Part shown: piece after piece, positions 46,924 to 59,354 of the stretch | Layout: the number at the start of each line of letters is the position of its first letter | Position numbering within the stretch: the stretch's first letter is position 1 | Source of the DNA: Pegoplata infirma | Lineage: Eukaryota > Arthropoda > Insecta > Diptera > Anthomyiidae | Reading direction: 5' to 3' | NCBI GenBank assembly: GCA_963921195.1 | Contig: OY992537.1 | Location: forward strand, 82,721,287-82,785,286 | Length of the DNA: 64,000 nt | Notes under the pieces: generated by a model | Databases searched by the model: none | Seen by the model: the letters and a program-made list of their open reading frames with translations, nothing else | Told to the model about the DNA's origin: nothing | Program-made: the position numbers and the translations under genes

Positions 46924-47727
46924 AACAAGTAGAAAAGTTAAATTCGACTTGGCCGAATCTATGAATACCCCCCACAATACCCTTTTTAAGTGTTAGTAAA
47001 TTTTCTAACGTGAAAAAATAACATTTTTAATTAAAATATTTTATTTTTTGTAAAATATCTTTGTTTAGTAATTTTTAAAAAAAAAAAAAAAAAAAAAAAA
47101 ATTATTTACAAAATTTTTTTTGAGTGTAAATTTTTTTTTGAGTGTAAATTTTTTTTCGATTGTATTTAAGTTTTTTTTAGTGTAAAAATATTTTTGAGTG
47201 ACAAAAATACGTTGTAAAATATTTTTGTGACTTACCAATGTTTTTAAAACATGTTTAACGGGGTTTCAACACGTGAATTTAACGTGAAACTAATCTGAAA
47301 TTCACGATTTTGCTAATAACTTTTCAAACACTGGACCACTTCGGCTAAAATTTCACACGAACTAAGTAAGAGAAATGAAAAATATATGCGCCAAGCTTCA
47401 GCATCCTCAGAATTGCCTTTCGAAAGTTAGGGCGTTTTATATCTGGTAAATTCACGAAAAACCCTTGCGAAATTCAGTCTTTTGCTCATAACTTTTGAAC
47501 TACTGGACCGATTTTGCTGTATTGCAATATCAACCTGACCAGGTAAATACCCAACATATATGCCAAACTTCAGGAGCCTCCGTAAAGTCTTTCAAAAGTA
47601 AGCGTGTTTTCAACAGACAGGCGGATGGACATCGCTAGATCGTTTAAAAATCGATCGGTCCTCAACCAATTTTTCGAGGTGTTACAAACGGAATGACAAA
47701 CTTATATATACCCTCTATCACTAGAGT
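46924..47727 (-). mobile_element. Helentron (INE-1/DINE-1-like), near complete
   Basis: In canonical minus-strand orientation the element starts ACCCTCCACTCTAGTGATAG (47727 downward) with a small hairpin and passes CATTCCGTTTGTAACACCTC. Several degenerate CTTTTGAAAGAC-type paragraphs follow, and it ends GATTCGGCCAAGTCGAATTT..CTACTTGTT (46924), a terminal hairpin followed by an ACTTGTT end. That organisation is known from non-autonomous Helentrons of flies. No Rep/helicase. An A run of about 30 lies at 47071-47100. Confidence 0.7.
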
Positions 47728-47844
47728 GGAGGGTTTAAAAAACGTATTCCCTTTTTTTTTTTGGGAATCATTTCATGAAAAATTCTTTATCAGAATTTTT
47801 TATATACCTTAAAATATTTTCATATCATTTTTTAATAGCAATAC

Positions 47845-48948
47845 ACACGGTGCCCTGGAGAGGATTTAAATAAAATTTTGGTGTTACTCCAATTTTTAAG
47901 CGGATTATGTTTTTGGACTATAAAAGAAAGAAAATGAGCCAAAAAAGAAAAAAAAGTACTAGGCGCTTTTTTTTTCGCGGGCAAAAAGATGAATTTCAAA
48001 AAAACAAAAAAGAATTTATTCTTTCAAATGCATTAACATTTTTTTATACAGATGTAAATTCATCACATATTCACTTGTCAGTGAGATTTAAATATATATG
48101 TGACATATATTTTCAGATATGAGACTTAAAAGAATAATTTCACTATTTAGTGAGACTAAATCAAATGTCTTCTTTAATTTAATGAAAGTTTTAACTCTAG
48201 CTACTTCTCTAGTTACTTCACATTCAATATTGATCCTGTTTCTAGATTTTGAAGGGGGGAAGTTACTCCAACAATACAAACAAAATTTACAAAGGATTTT
48301 TGGCGAAATAAACAAATTAAAAAAGGATATTAATAAGTTTCGCAATAACCAAATAGTCCAAACCACTTTCTGTATCTCTTTTTAAAATATTTGCTTCATT
48401 TTACTTTTCCTTAGGCATTGCAAACACATTTTTAATGATTTTTACTATCGTTTTCTGATTTTTCTTAGTTTTGAAAAAACATTTTTAACAAAAAAGTATT
48501 AATTCTTTTAAAATTATATGACTCACTAAGATCTAAACTGAGGCAACTTTGTGTTCTGCTGTCCGTCTGAGTAGTACACTGAAAACTTTTAAGAACCTAC
48601 ATTTAAAAATAATTTACAAGGACATATTTCATTTAGTTTCAATTAATAGTGAAATTATTCTTTTAAGTCTCATATCTGGAAAAATATGTTACATATATAT
48701 CTAAATCTAACTGATAAGTAAATATGTGATGAATTTACATCCGCATATAAAAATTTTAATGCATTTGAAAGAATAAATTCTTTTTTGTTTTTTTGAAATT
48801 CATCTTTTTGCCCGCCAAAAAAAAAGCGCCTAGTACTTTTTTTTTCTTTTTTGGCTCATTTTCTTTCTTTTATCTTATAAAAACATAATCCACTTAAAAA
48901 TTGGAGTAACACCAACATTTTATTTAAATCCTATCCAGGGCACCGTGT
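47845..48948. mobile_element. 1.1-kb element with about 335-bp TIRs
   Basis: Left end ACACGGTGCCCTGGAGAGGA and right end its reverse complement (one change). Arms about 47845-48180 and 48600-48948 stay collinear at roughly 90 percent by eye, through AAGTACTAGGCGC, AAAGATGAATTTCAAAAAAA and GAGACTTAAAAGAATAATTT. The 88-residue ORF at 48119-48385, in the unique centre, has no known domain. No convincing target duplication. Class unknown. Confidence 0.7.
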
Positions 48949-49609
48949 ACAATGAGCGTTGTATTGTTGAGATGTAGCATGTTTTGATTGGTTGATTCTG
49001 CTGAACGCAATTTTTTATGAATGTTTTAAAATATAGGAATAAATGATTGTTTTTTTATATTTTCATTTTTTTATCTGTGGAAATTACTTTTTTATGATAT
49101 TTTTGTTTATTTCCTTAAATAACGTCAAAAAAAAAAGAAATAATTTCAATTAAACAGCTTATTTATCAGTTTGTGATCAAATGTAGCATAATTTTTTAAC
49201 GCTACCAGTGATGAGAAGCGCTCACTCAACATGTTGACTGAAATGTCAAAAATTAAACCGTTCAGCAGAATGTTGAGGAGCAGCTGGGTAGCAGCTTTCT
49301 CTGCTGAACGTACCCAATGTGATTTTAACAACTATGGTTGTATTGTTTTACTTTAATATTTTTTTTTTTCACAGTAGGATGCGCATTAGGGTATCAAGAT
49401 TTAAAACAATATCAGGATATGCACATTTTGTAAATCTCTTTAAAAAAATAAAAGTTTCTAATAAAGTATACCAAGTATTTAGTATTTACATAAATTAATT
49501 ATATTAATATAAAAGCTGGGATTCAAAGTATTTGAGTTTTTCAGTGCCGAAAATCACATTCTACAAGTCACGCTAATTTTTATATTTCTGACTTTTTAAG
49601 TTACTTTTT
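48949..49609. other. Noncoding AT-rich DNA
   Basis: No gene. 49205-49325 contains repeated CTGCTGAACG/CGTTCAGCAG words, also seen near 48999, probably a short degraded inverted element. Confidence 0.45.
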
Positions 49610-52125
49610 ATACCCTCCAACTACAGTATATGGGCATACTTACTTTATCATTTATTATGTAACGTGTCGAAATATCGTCGAAGATCCCATAAATTATTTA
49701 TATTATTGATAAATTGTCGATTCTAAGACATTCCAGCGATGTCTGCACGCCTGTCTATGGAAACCGCAAAGCAGTTCAAACAAAATGGCCGACACACCAT
49801 TGGCATTAAAAAAACTTTTTCATCCATATATAATGTTCATATAGTTCCCGTTTTTTTCATCAAAACTTTTTTTTCATCCAAATTTTGTTTTTCATCAAAA
49901 AATGTATCTTTTAATTTTTTAACATTATAATGTTTTTAGGCTGGTGTCTGGTTTTAAAAAAGTTGCAGGACGCCACCTCAGTTTGACTATACAATAAGCT
50001 AACAATTAACGAAAAAGACAACAAGAATTACAATTTTAATTTTCTAAAAACCAAAAATTTTAATAACTTCGGTTTGTAACTTGGATAATAATTCACCTCG
50101 TGGTGAATAAAACCGTTTTTTACCAGCTGGTGAATAAAAAGTAACATAATTATTTTTCAACGAACATTTTTTTTATTTTTTCATAAATTTTTATTTTTTT
50201 TGTCAATTTTTTCCCCCATCAAATTTTTTTTTCCATCAATTTTTTTTTTTCCATAAATTTTTTTTTTTCATCAATTTTTTCATAAAACTTTTTTTTCATC
50301 AAAAAATTTTTTTTCATAAATTTTTTTGTTTTTCAATTTTTTTTTATCCATTTTTTTTTTCATTAATTTTTTTTTTCATAATTTTTTTTTTTCATAATTT
50401 TTTTTTTACCATATTTTTTTCATAAATTTTTTTCATCAAATTTTTTTATCAAATTTTTGATTATCAATTTTTTTCTCACCAAATTTTTTTTTTTTTTCAT
50501 TTTTTTCATCAATTTTTTTGTACATTAAAAATTTTTTCTTTTCATCAAAAAAATTCATCAAAAACTTTTTTCATCAAAATTTTTTTTCACCAAAATTTTT
50601 GAGTTCATTAAATTTTTTTTAACATAATTTTGTTTTCCGTGAAAAAAAAAAAATTTTTTACCAAAACTACTTTTTCACCAAGTCTAAGCTTTTCGCATAA
50701 AAATTTTCCACTTGTTTATCAAATGTACATAAAACAAGTGAGAGTGGTATATTCTTTGGTGCCGAATCTTTTATACTCTCCAAAATGTAAAAACACTTTA
50801 TTGCACTTATTTGCACTCACTTACGAAATGTACAGCTCTTTTGGTTTTTTAATGGGGTCCTCGACTGATATTTCAATTCGTTTTGCATGTTTAACAAAGT
50901 AATATAACATTATTTTTCTAAAAAAACTTTGCTTTGGCAAGTACACCCAAATCTTCGGCAAAACATTATCATGATTTAATGTTTTGGGCAAGAGTACAAA
51001 ATTCGCAGGCATTTTACTAATTTTTTCATCAAAACTACTTTTTCACCAAGTCTAAAGTTCTGACATAATTTCCAGTTGTTTAACAAATGTACAAAAAACA
51101 AATGAGAGTGTTAAATTTTTCTATGCCGAATCATTTATACTCTCCAAAATGTTAAAAACCTAGAGTATAAAATTCGCAGGCATATTTGTTTTTTGTACAT
51201 TTGTTAAACAAATGGAAAATTTTTATGTCAGAATTTTAGATTTGGTGAAAAAAATAAGTAAAAAATGAAAAGAAAAATTTTTTGATGAAAAACAAAATTT
51301 TGAAGTTTTGATGAAAAAAAAAATTATTTTGGAGAAAAAAAAATGTTGATGAAAAAAAAAATTTATGAAAAAAAATGGTATGAATAAAAAAAAAATTATA
51401 AAAAAAAAGTTTTATGAAAAAATAAAATTTGCTGAAAATAAAAATTGATAAAAAAATTTTATAAAAAAAAAAATAAAAAAAAAAAATTTTGATGAAAAAA
51501 TAATTGATAAAACAAATTTTGATAAAAAAAATTGATGAAAAAAAAAATTTAATGAAAAAAATTTTTTTTGTTGAAAAATAATTATGTTACGTTTTATTCA
51601 CCATCTGGCGAAAAACGCTTAAATTCACCAGCAGGTGGGTTATTATCCAAGTTACAAATCGAAGTTGCAAACCTTTTTGATTTTAAGGGAATGAAAATAC
51701 AAAACAGTAATTCTTATTTTCTTTTTTGTTAGTCGTTAACTTAAATAATCAAATTAAGTTGGCGTCCTGCATCATTTTTAAAATAACTTTGAACGAGTAT
51801 TTTCTAATTTGTGAAAATTTTGTTAAAAAAAAACTCCCAAATTTTTTTACATGCCATTTATTTAATACATCATAAACATTATCATGTTAAAAATTATGAA
51901 AAGATTGTATTATTTAATCGTAAATATCACAATTAATTAATTTTTCAACATTTAAGGTTGTAAGGAAAGTGCACTCCAACAGCTCCTCCCCACCACAAAA
52001 ACTCCCCTTAAAAACATTTTTTTTAACAGGATTTAAATGTGCCACGTTTAACCTTCTTTTTTATTTACTTACATTTTGTAGGGTATAAAAGATTCGGCTT
52101 AGCCGAATTTAACACTTTTACTTTC
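49610..52125 (+). mobile_element. Helentron copy interrupted by the palindrome-bearing element
   Basis: 49610-49790 matches a Helentron 5' end (TTTATACCCTCCAACTACAG, then ATCCCATAAATTATTTATAT and CAGCGATGTCTG). 52075-52125 matches a 3' end (GGGTATAAAAGATTCGGCTT then AGCCGAATTTAAC). The 49938-51795 element lies between. The simplest reading is one Helentron split by an insertion, though two unrelated fragments remain possible. Confidence 0.5.
49938..51795. mobile_element. 1.86-kb TIR element with CACCAGCTGG palindromes
   Basis: Arms of about 240 bases (49945-50180 and 51560-51795) are inverse copies: TTTAAAAAAGTTGCAGGACG..GTAACTTGGATAATAATTCA on the left mirrors ..TCCAAGTTAC..GGCGTCCTGCATC on the right. 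Each arm carries two near-palindromes of the TTCACCAGCTGGTGAA type. The interior is CATCAAATTTTTT-rich on the left and GATGAAAAAA-rich on the right, and holds Helentron-end remnants. Related copies: 3047-3960, 36980-37310 (with 22810-22981) and 63568-64000. No transposase. Confidence 0.65.
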
Positions 52126-52835
52126 TGTTTTTTAATTTTGATTTATACATTTTTTTTTTTTTCTCGAAAACAAATAAAACTGTATGACGTTCCTTTCACA
52201 GCACCGTACAATATTTAGTTTATTCAGTGTGAACAAAATCATCAAATGACATTGTGTGAATGAATAAAGCGTAGTTTGTGCAATACATTGCATGACAATA
52301 GAATACTTTTCTATTTAAGAGACATTTGTTCTATTTTCTACCACAAAATATGACTTTTTATTTGAACCTAAATAATCTTTCAAAGTTTTAATAATGTCAC
52401 TGAAAAGTTTACCCAACTAGTATGTAAATATGGTTGGTGTTGTTAAAAAAAAAAAAATAATATTGCACGTAATTGAATGGTGAAATGAAAATACGATGAT
52501 GGAGATTATGATGCAAGAAGCGGATATTTTTTAATAAACAATCTAACGAGAAAATGAAAAACGATGGAAGCTGTCAAATGTTAACATTATTTTTTTTTAA
52601 CAATAGGGTTATGATTAAATTTTAAAGAATAAAATTTAATTTGAATAAGTCTTACACAATTTGATCCACCAAATCCTGGATAAAATTATATAGAATTTTA
52701 TCAAATTAGATACATACAATTTTATTAAAATTTCTGAGAACTGAAACCTGTATATGGGGATTCCATGTTGAATCAATTTTTGATGTGTTTTAGTACGTAT
52801 TAAATGCAACTGTATGCCAATTTTTTGCCTTTTTA
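52126..52835. other. Noncoding AT-rich DNA
   Basis: No gene recognised; the 80-residue minus ORF at 52636-52878 overlaps a Helentron end and is not convincing. Confidence 0.5.
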
Positions 52836-53196
52836 TACCCTCCACTCTAGTGATAGAGGGTATATATAAGTTTGTCATTCCGTTTGTAACACCTCGAAAT
52901 ATTGGTCTAGGACCCCATAAAGTATATATATCTATGATCCTCGATCGATTTTAAGTCGATCTAGCGATGTCCGTCCGTCCGTCCGTCCGTCCGTCCGTCT
53001 GTCTGTCTGTCTGTCCGTCCGTAGAAAACACGCTAACTTTTGAAAGACTTTACAGAGGCTACTGAAGTTTGGCATGTATGTTTGTCATTTACCTGGCCAG
53101 GTTGGTATTGCAATCCAGCCAAATCGGTCCAATGGTTCAAAAGTTATGAGCAAAAGAGTAAATTTCGGCAAGGGTGTTTCGCGAATTTACGAGATA
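52836..53196 (+). mobile_element. Helentron (INE-1-like), 5' part, split by LINE C
   Basis: Begins TTTATACCCTCCACTCTAGT with a hairpin (ACCCTC..GAGGGT). It continues with CATTCCGTTTGTAACACCTC, GACCCCATAAAGTATATATA, GTCGATCTAGCGATGTCC and a GTCC/GTCT microsatellite, then CTTTTGAAAGACTTTACAGA. This block order is the hallmark of fly INE-1/DINE-1 elements as I know them. The rest of the element is at 59355-60036. Confidence 0.75.
52970..53024. repeat. (GTCC)n/(GTCT)n microsatellite
   Basis: A tetranucleotide run of about 13 units (GTCC x7, then GTCT x4, then GTCC x2), at the position where INE-1-like Helentrons usually carry such a repeat. Confidence 0.9.
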
Positions 53197-53355
53197 AGGT
53201 TAGGTTAGGTTAATGAAGATGACGCCAATCCCAAAAAATTGAAAATTTTGTTTGGAATGACATCCATAGAGGCCAATTTTGGCCCATTATGATTCCTGCT
53301 ATTGTTTCCTTCCTTCTCTCCATTCAATTTTGTTCTTACCCAAGACAACGCATTT

Positions 53356-56300
53356 TTACGTTTCCCACTTTGACGCTTGTATGAATGACATGAGTAGCCA
53401 AGGGTTTATACCTCGAAGGTCCTGAATATCCTGAAAGACATAAGAACCTAAACATTTAAATCTTCTAAATGCTAATGCAGGGCATTCACATAAGAAATGG
53501 AAGCTGTCCTCGACAGATTCATTGCACCATCTGCAAGTATCGTCTGACATAACCCCGATTCTTACCATGTGTTTCGCGAGTTTATTATGCCCTGTGATAA
53601 GGTTTATTACTGATCTTATCTGTCTTCTGTTCATATCCAGAAGAATTTTGCTGTTTCCCAGCGATTTTTCGTCCCATAGCATTTTCGTTTGTATGCTATC
53701 ATTTTATATCGTCCATCTATTTATCCACTTGTTTCTAGTGTCCAGCTTAATATTATGAAAAGTAAGGGAGAGTGGTGGAAACACTCCCTCAACGGCGAGC
53801 TCATGTGGAAGGCTTGCGCCTGCCTTCGCAAGCACATCCGCTTTCTCATTACCTCTAATATCCATGTGACCAGGTACCCAACACAGTCGTATATTATGCT
53901 GCTCCCTGAGAACTTGTAGTTCTCTGTGGCAGCGGCTGACTACCTTGGAGTTGATATTATCCGTAGTTAACGCCTTTAAAGCCGCTTGGCTCTCGATGAA
54001 GAAAGCAATATCGCTGTAGAATATTGGCCTCATCGAGATTAGCTCCGCTGCCTTGGCGATCGCAAAGATCTCCGCCTGAAAAATGCTGCAATCATTCTGC
54101 AAGCGAAAAGATTCATCAATACTTAACTCAGAGCAGTGCACACCACTTCCTGTGCCTGTCTCGGTTTTTGAACCATCGGTAAAAACGTTTATCTGAGAGA
54201 AATCAACATTATCCATCATCCAGTCATCAAGCGATGGAAACAATACGTCTATTTTTCCTTCGACTATGTTAACCGGAGTCTTATAGTCCGTGTTAAGATT
54301 AGAAACCAGACCACCCAGAATCTCAGTATGCCGAACTGTTCGATTTCGTAAACACCCAAGTTGATGCAATCTAGTGAGCGTTATGGCCGCCGTCTCCATA
54401 ACATGGAGATCCAATGGCGTAATACCTAGAAGAATCTCTAGGGATGCTGTAGAGGTTGAACCCATTGCACCTCTCAAACTCAATAAAGCTGCTCTATTTA
54501 CTTTAGTACATCTGTTCGCATGTACCCCTATTTGAACCACTGGCCACCAAACATGACAACCATATGTTGCCACAGGTCGAACAACAGCAGTGTACAACCA
54601 GTGAAAAAGAATAGGTTTCAAACCCCATTTCCCAACTATAAGTTTTCGGCATGAGTAAAGCGCCGCATACGCTTTCCTTGTTCTTTCCTTAAGAATTTCA
54701 TTCCAATTTAGCTTAGAGTCCAGTCTGACCCCCAAGAATTTTGCTGACGGTGATAAAACCAGCGCCGTTCCATCGATTTTCGGAGTATTAAAATTTTCTA
54801 TTTTCCGTTTTCTTGTAAAGAGAACCAACTCAGTTTTTGTTGCGTTCACATTCAAACCACAACTCCTAGCCCATGAAGACAAAGTTTTCAACGAATCGTC
54901 CAAGATATCCGATATTGTGTCCAGGTATTTACCTGACGATAAAACTACAAGATCGTCCGCATAAGCAACAACGGTTACACCCTTTGCATTAAGTGAATCG
55001 AGAATCTCATTCACTACCAGTAACCACAACAAAGGAGAAATGACACCCCCCTGAGGTGTGCCCCTAGTTGCTACAGCATGTAACTTCGTGCTGCCCATTT
55101 CTGAGCAAATGTGCCTATTTATCAACATTTCCATTAACCAATCGACAACTGGATTATCGACACCATTTTTCTGTAAAGCGTTCCTAATTGCAATGGATTC
55201 TACATTATTAAAAGCCCCCTCAATGTCCAAAAAAACGCCCAAGGTATATTCACCAAAAGAAAGCGTCTTTTCAATTTGATGAACCAGTGAATGTAGAGCC
55301 GAGTCCACAGATTTACCTTTAAGGTAAGCATGTTGGCTAGACGAAATTCCCGCTGGAAGAATTTTCTTTCTTATATATTCGTCCAAAATCCGCTCTAAGG
55401 TCTTTAACAAAAAAGAGGAAAGGCTTATTGGTCTATAATCCTATGCACTGAAGTGCTGAATTTTACCCGCTTTCGGTATAAAAACTACCTTAACCTTTCG
55501 CCAAGAAATGGGAACATACGTGTACCTTAGACAAGTTCTATAAACTTGTACAAGATTTTCGCCAATAACCTTTAAAGCCTCCTGCAGCATTTTTGGATAG
55601 ATTCCATCAATGCCTGGTGACTCGTATGGTCCAAAAGTACCAACTGCCCATGTGACAGTCTCCAAATTTATGATGTTCGTAGCCTCCGGATATGATGCTA
55701 ACTGATTAACTATTGAAATTGTTTCGTCACTTTGTTCCAGATTACACCCAGGAAAGTGTGTCTGAAACAAAATACTGAGCGTATCCGTCGTAGTTTCAGT
55801 CCAGGTGCCGTTAGAGGCCTGAATATTACTGAGTGAATTTTGCTGTTTGGACAGCATTTTTCTCAGTCTTGATGTGTCCTTGATATTTGCCAACTCCTCA
55901 ATTAAGTTCTCAAGACTTTCTCGTTTCGATTTTCTTAATTCCTTTTTGTAAAATCTAAGTTTTGTTCTGTATTCTTCCCAGAATTCATCTGTTCCCTCTT
56001 TACTGGCTTTGTTAAAAGCACTTCTAGATTCTCTTCTATACTTTTTCAACTCCCGAGTCCACCAGGGCTTATCATTCTTCCTGACCCCAGGCCTACTTAG
56101 GGGACACGATTTATTAAAAGCAGATATAAGATTTTTCTCTATAGAACTCAGTGAAGATTCTACCGTTTTTGGGTCATTAATAATAAGGGTTCTTAGCTCC
56201 TAAGTATCGCTAATTAGATTATTAAATTTTATCCAGTTAGTTCTCTTTGGATTTCTAAAGGGGATATTCTCATTGATTATGTCCATTTCCACAAGAAATT

Positions 56301-56946
56301 GTATATACTTGTGATCCGAGAAACTAACCTCACTTGATACTTTCCATTCTAAAATTTTAAGATTTTCCGATATGGTGCCAAGCGTTAAATCAAGTACCTC
56401 TTCTCTATTTTTGATTTCAAAAGTTGGGTCATTTCCTGTGTTGTGAATTTCTAGACCACTTTCTATGATAAAAGCAAAAAGGTCCTCCCCCCTGTCATTT
56501 GTGTTTGAGCTTCCTCATAAAACATGATGTGAATTAGCATCGCAACCTATGATAAGATCATGTTTTCTTTCATTGCAAAAAAAAACCAAATCTCTTACTA
56601 TTTGGGGAGGTGGTGCCCCAGTCTCATCACCGGGGAAGTATGCAGAAGATACAACGAAAGATTTCCTACCTATCTCTAGTTTTATAACGGTTTGATCACC
56701 GTTGCAAAATTGTTTAAAATAAAAGCAATTTATATATTTTTTTGCCATTATGCAGGTTCTAGGTTTATTTCCACAATTAGAGTAAAATAAGTTATAACTT
56801 TTATCTTCTAGCCCCATAATTTTCTCTCCGTTTATCCACGGTTCTTGAATTAACGCCACGTCTATGTTGTGCCTATTTAAGTGGAGGATTAAATTAGTAG
56901 AAGCTACGATGCAATGGTGAAGATTAATCTGTACAAACTTAACCAT
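53356..56946 (-). pseudogene. LINE C ORF2 (endonuclease-RT-RNase H), four in-frame stops
   Basis: The frame stays collinear over about 1196 codons, and the translated pieces match LINE B ORF2 throughout. Stops are TGA 56515-56517 (at the Trp of the endonuclease SHHxLWG motif), TAG 56200-56202, TAG 55441-55443 (a Lys before DYRPISLSS) and TAA 53704-53706 (just after RNase H). There are no frameshifts. The RT keeps FLDIEGAFNNV, GTPQGGVISP and YADD. The RNase H keeps YTDG-equivalent FTDGSK, QAEI and GNEKAD, but the third acidic residue is Glu (FIESQAAL) where LINE B has Asp. The C-terminal CRWC zinc motif remains. It starts 8 nt inside ORF1. Confidence 0.9.
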
Positions 56947-58657
56947 TTAGACTTACCGTATCACCTCTAGCCCTCTCCTCCGCTTCTATGATAGGCCTCG
57001 CTATTGCGCTACTGAGACCAACGCTTAATCGAAAACCATTATTCTCAAGTTTTTGCAGCGTTTCGTGATTTACTGCGAGCACAATACTCCTTCCAGAGCC
57101 GGTTGGTTGTCCCATTCCCAAAATCTGCCAGTCCGAGGATGGAAAATTGTCAGAATTCTGGGCCCTAATAATGTCCAAAAGTCTGTCCTTCGGCAGAATT
57201 GGACCCGTTATGAAGAGACGGATTTTAGGCTGATTTGGTACCTCATCTACTGAGACTACCTTTAAATTTGCGCCCTCCCATAAACCAGTAAGTTTGCTAA
57301 TCGTCCGTTTAAGCCAATCTAATGTTTCGTCGGTCTTACAATTCAGTATTTTGTGTCCGTTTCTAGTCTGTATGTTACCAAAGTAGGGTGCTGGATCTGT
57401 TCCTTTCCGTACCATGTCAGCTACTAGGAACAATAGTTTTCCTTCTAATAAACGCCAGTTTTCTTCACTAATCCGTCTGTCCAAGTTACCTTCATCCACA
57501 ATTGCAACCTCTGTGCAGCCTTCATTGTAGATATTATTCTTCTCGGATTTAGGTTTTTTTTACCATCGTTATGTTATTAGAGATGGTATCTTTAGTTCTA
57601 TCCCGCTTGCTACTGCCAAGCTCCTCGGACTTCGGGTTTAAGGACCTGTCGTCTACCGGTGCTGAAAACCCCTCATCGTTCTCGGCGGGAATTCGAGTAA
57701 GACTCGGCAATCCTTTCGAGGTTGATAAAGGGCTGGATGTAGCAAGGGTCAAAACATCATCTCGACCTTCCTTACGCACTGTATCAGCTACTGCTAAAAC
57801 AGAGAGGTTATTGGTTTCAAAGTTTATTGTGACTAGTTTACCTGTATTTTCCTTGTTTTTTTTCCCACATTTATGTTAGGGGAAATGGTCTCCTGACTTC
57901 TGTTACGCTTGCTGCATCCAGGCTCCTCGGACTTCGGGTGTAATGACCTGTCGTCTACCGGTGCCGTAATCCCATTATTGTTCTCGGCTGGAATTCGAGT
58001 AAGACTCGGCAGTCCTTTCGAGGTTAATAATGGGCTAGATGCATCAAAGCTCGGTGAATTTTCCGTACCCACCATACACATAGACTCCAGAGTTGTTTGA
58101 GCCTTGACTAAAACAGTTGAAGTAGTAAGGTTTATGGTTTCATTATTTTCATTATTAGTTTTATCTTCTTGTTTTTCTTTAAAACCCAGGTCAAGCTTAG
58201 TCTGACTCCACTTCTGAATCATCTCGTGGGCCTTTCCTAGCCTGCGTCTTTCGTCCACGCTAAGTGTACTCACATCCTTTGCCCCTAACTTTTTACTCAG
58301 TTGAAGGGCATCTATCACCTTACGACAAACCACAGAGTCGGTATATGAACAAGTCTCTGACGCAGTGTCGACGGAGACTCCGACTCCTTTCATCGCGTCC
58401 AGTAAGGACCGGTTATCACTAACCATCGTTACCGATGAAGAGCGACCTGAACCCACCAATTATCTTTCATAGTCTTCAACTATTTTTTTTGAAGACGACA
58501 GTCTAATCCTCTCAGCCTCTGTGAGGACATCCTTTTTACCGAGTCTTCTTATGTTTAATCGAGCGTTCTTAACGGAAGCTTTCGATGAAGTGGATGCCTG
58601 AGAGTCTGTCTCATCATCCCCTCCCAAAAGTAAAGATTTTACGCTGACATCACTCAT
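56939..58657 (-). pseudogene. LINE C ORF1 (DUF4780-like), broken
   Basis: The start MSDVSVKSLL at 58657 parallels LINE B ORF1. An in-frame TAA at 58460-58462 interrupts it. Two one-base shifts occur at A-runs near 57858-57868 and 57548-57556 (plus-strand T-runs). The C-terminal part (57499-56939) is intact: RRISEENWRLLEGKL, YFGNIQTRNGHKILNC, GFRLSVGLSSAIARPIIE. An internal segment is duplicated (see the next feature). Stop overlaps the ORF2 ATG (ATGGTTAA). Nonfunctional. Confidence 0.85.
57560..58130 (-). repeat. About 302-bp internal duplication in LINE C ORF1
   Basis: Two direct copies (57560-57830 and 57865-58130; for example CTCCTCGGACTTCGGGT at 57621 and 57923) encode the same SKGLPSLTRIPAEN..VDDRSL-PKSEE-SKR block. 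LINE B has this block once. The copies have diverged, so duplication probably predates inactivation. Confidence 0.75.
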
Positions 58658-59354
58658 ATTTCTATAAATGAAATTAAACAATGGCTTAATTTCTTGACTC
58701 GATAAAATGTACAATTTTCCTGTTTTCTTCCACCTACACATTTTCCGTCTTAATTCCAAAATATTTTTTTAAAAAATTTAAGAAGGTGCACAAGAAAATC
58801 CATTGCATATATGTAAAATGCATGTGCACAGTGTCAATAAACACAGAGCGAATACACAGACAAAATATGCGAAAAGTAAATTACACAAGTGCCGTTAAGA
58901 GGGCAAAAGTATAAGAAAAAGCAAACAGAATTAAAAAAAATAAAGTGGTCACCTAAAATAAAGAGCCACCCTAATTATAGCCGTTACTACACTACGATAT
59001 TTTTGTTGATTTCTCTGATGTGGTGTTAATTTCACACAATCGATCATTTGTTATTAATAAAAATAAAAAGAAAACAACTGTGCGTGTAATTTATGTTTCT
59101 TTTCTTTTTCCTCACACTACTTTAAAAATGTTTCCGAAAAACAAAAGAAAGAACAATTACAGCCACAAAAACCAAGAGAATTTTATAAAAAAAAAAAAAA
59201 AACAAAATGAAAAAAAAATTCCAATAGAATTCCAATAAAAAAAAAAAAACATTTATGTTATCAAATTTAAAATTAATTAAATGCACAAGAACTTACCAAA
59301 ATTTCAAAAGAAAATAACCACAGTCAGATGCAAAATTGTTCACTTTTTTCTAGG
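58658..59354 (-). promoter_or_regulatory. LINE C 5' UTR
   Basis: About 700 A/T-rich bases from the inferred 5' end to the ORF1 start, presumed to hold the internal promoter. It contains T-runs followed by TATTGGAATT on the minus strand, as does the proposed LINE B 5' UTR near 23200-23230. No functional ORF. Confidence 0.55.

Larger units (their letters stand above)
53197..59354 (-). mobile_element. LINE C: degenerate LOA-type LINE in a Helentron
   Basis: A relative of LINE B, about 6.16 kb and near full length but inactivated. The 3' end is at 53197 with CCTAA units; the 5' UTR (58658-59354) is about 700 bases. The insertion point is exact by comparison with the Helentron at 46924: there GTTTTATATCTGGTAAATTC is continuous, whereas here GAATTTACGAGATA lies left of the LINE and AATCCGGTGAGATA right of it. 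These are the degraded target duplication, with GAGATA identical. ORF1 has a stop and two shifts, ORF2 four stops. Confidence 0.85.

Noticed and set aside
48119..48385. 88-residue ORF in the centre of the 47845-48948 element
   Set aside because: Partly formed from the arm sequence, no known domain; insufficient evidence for a gene.
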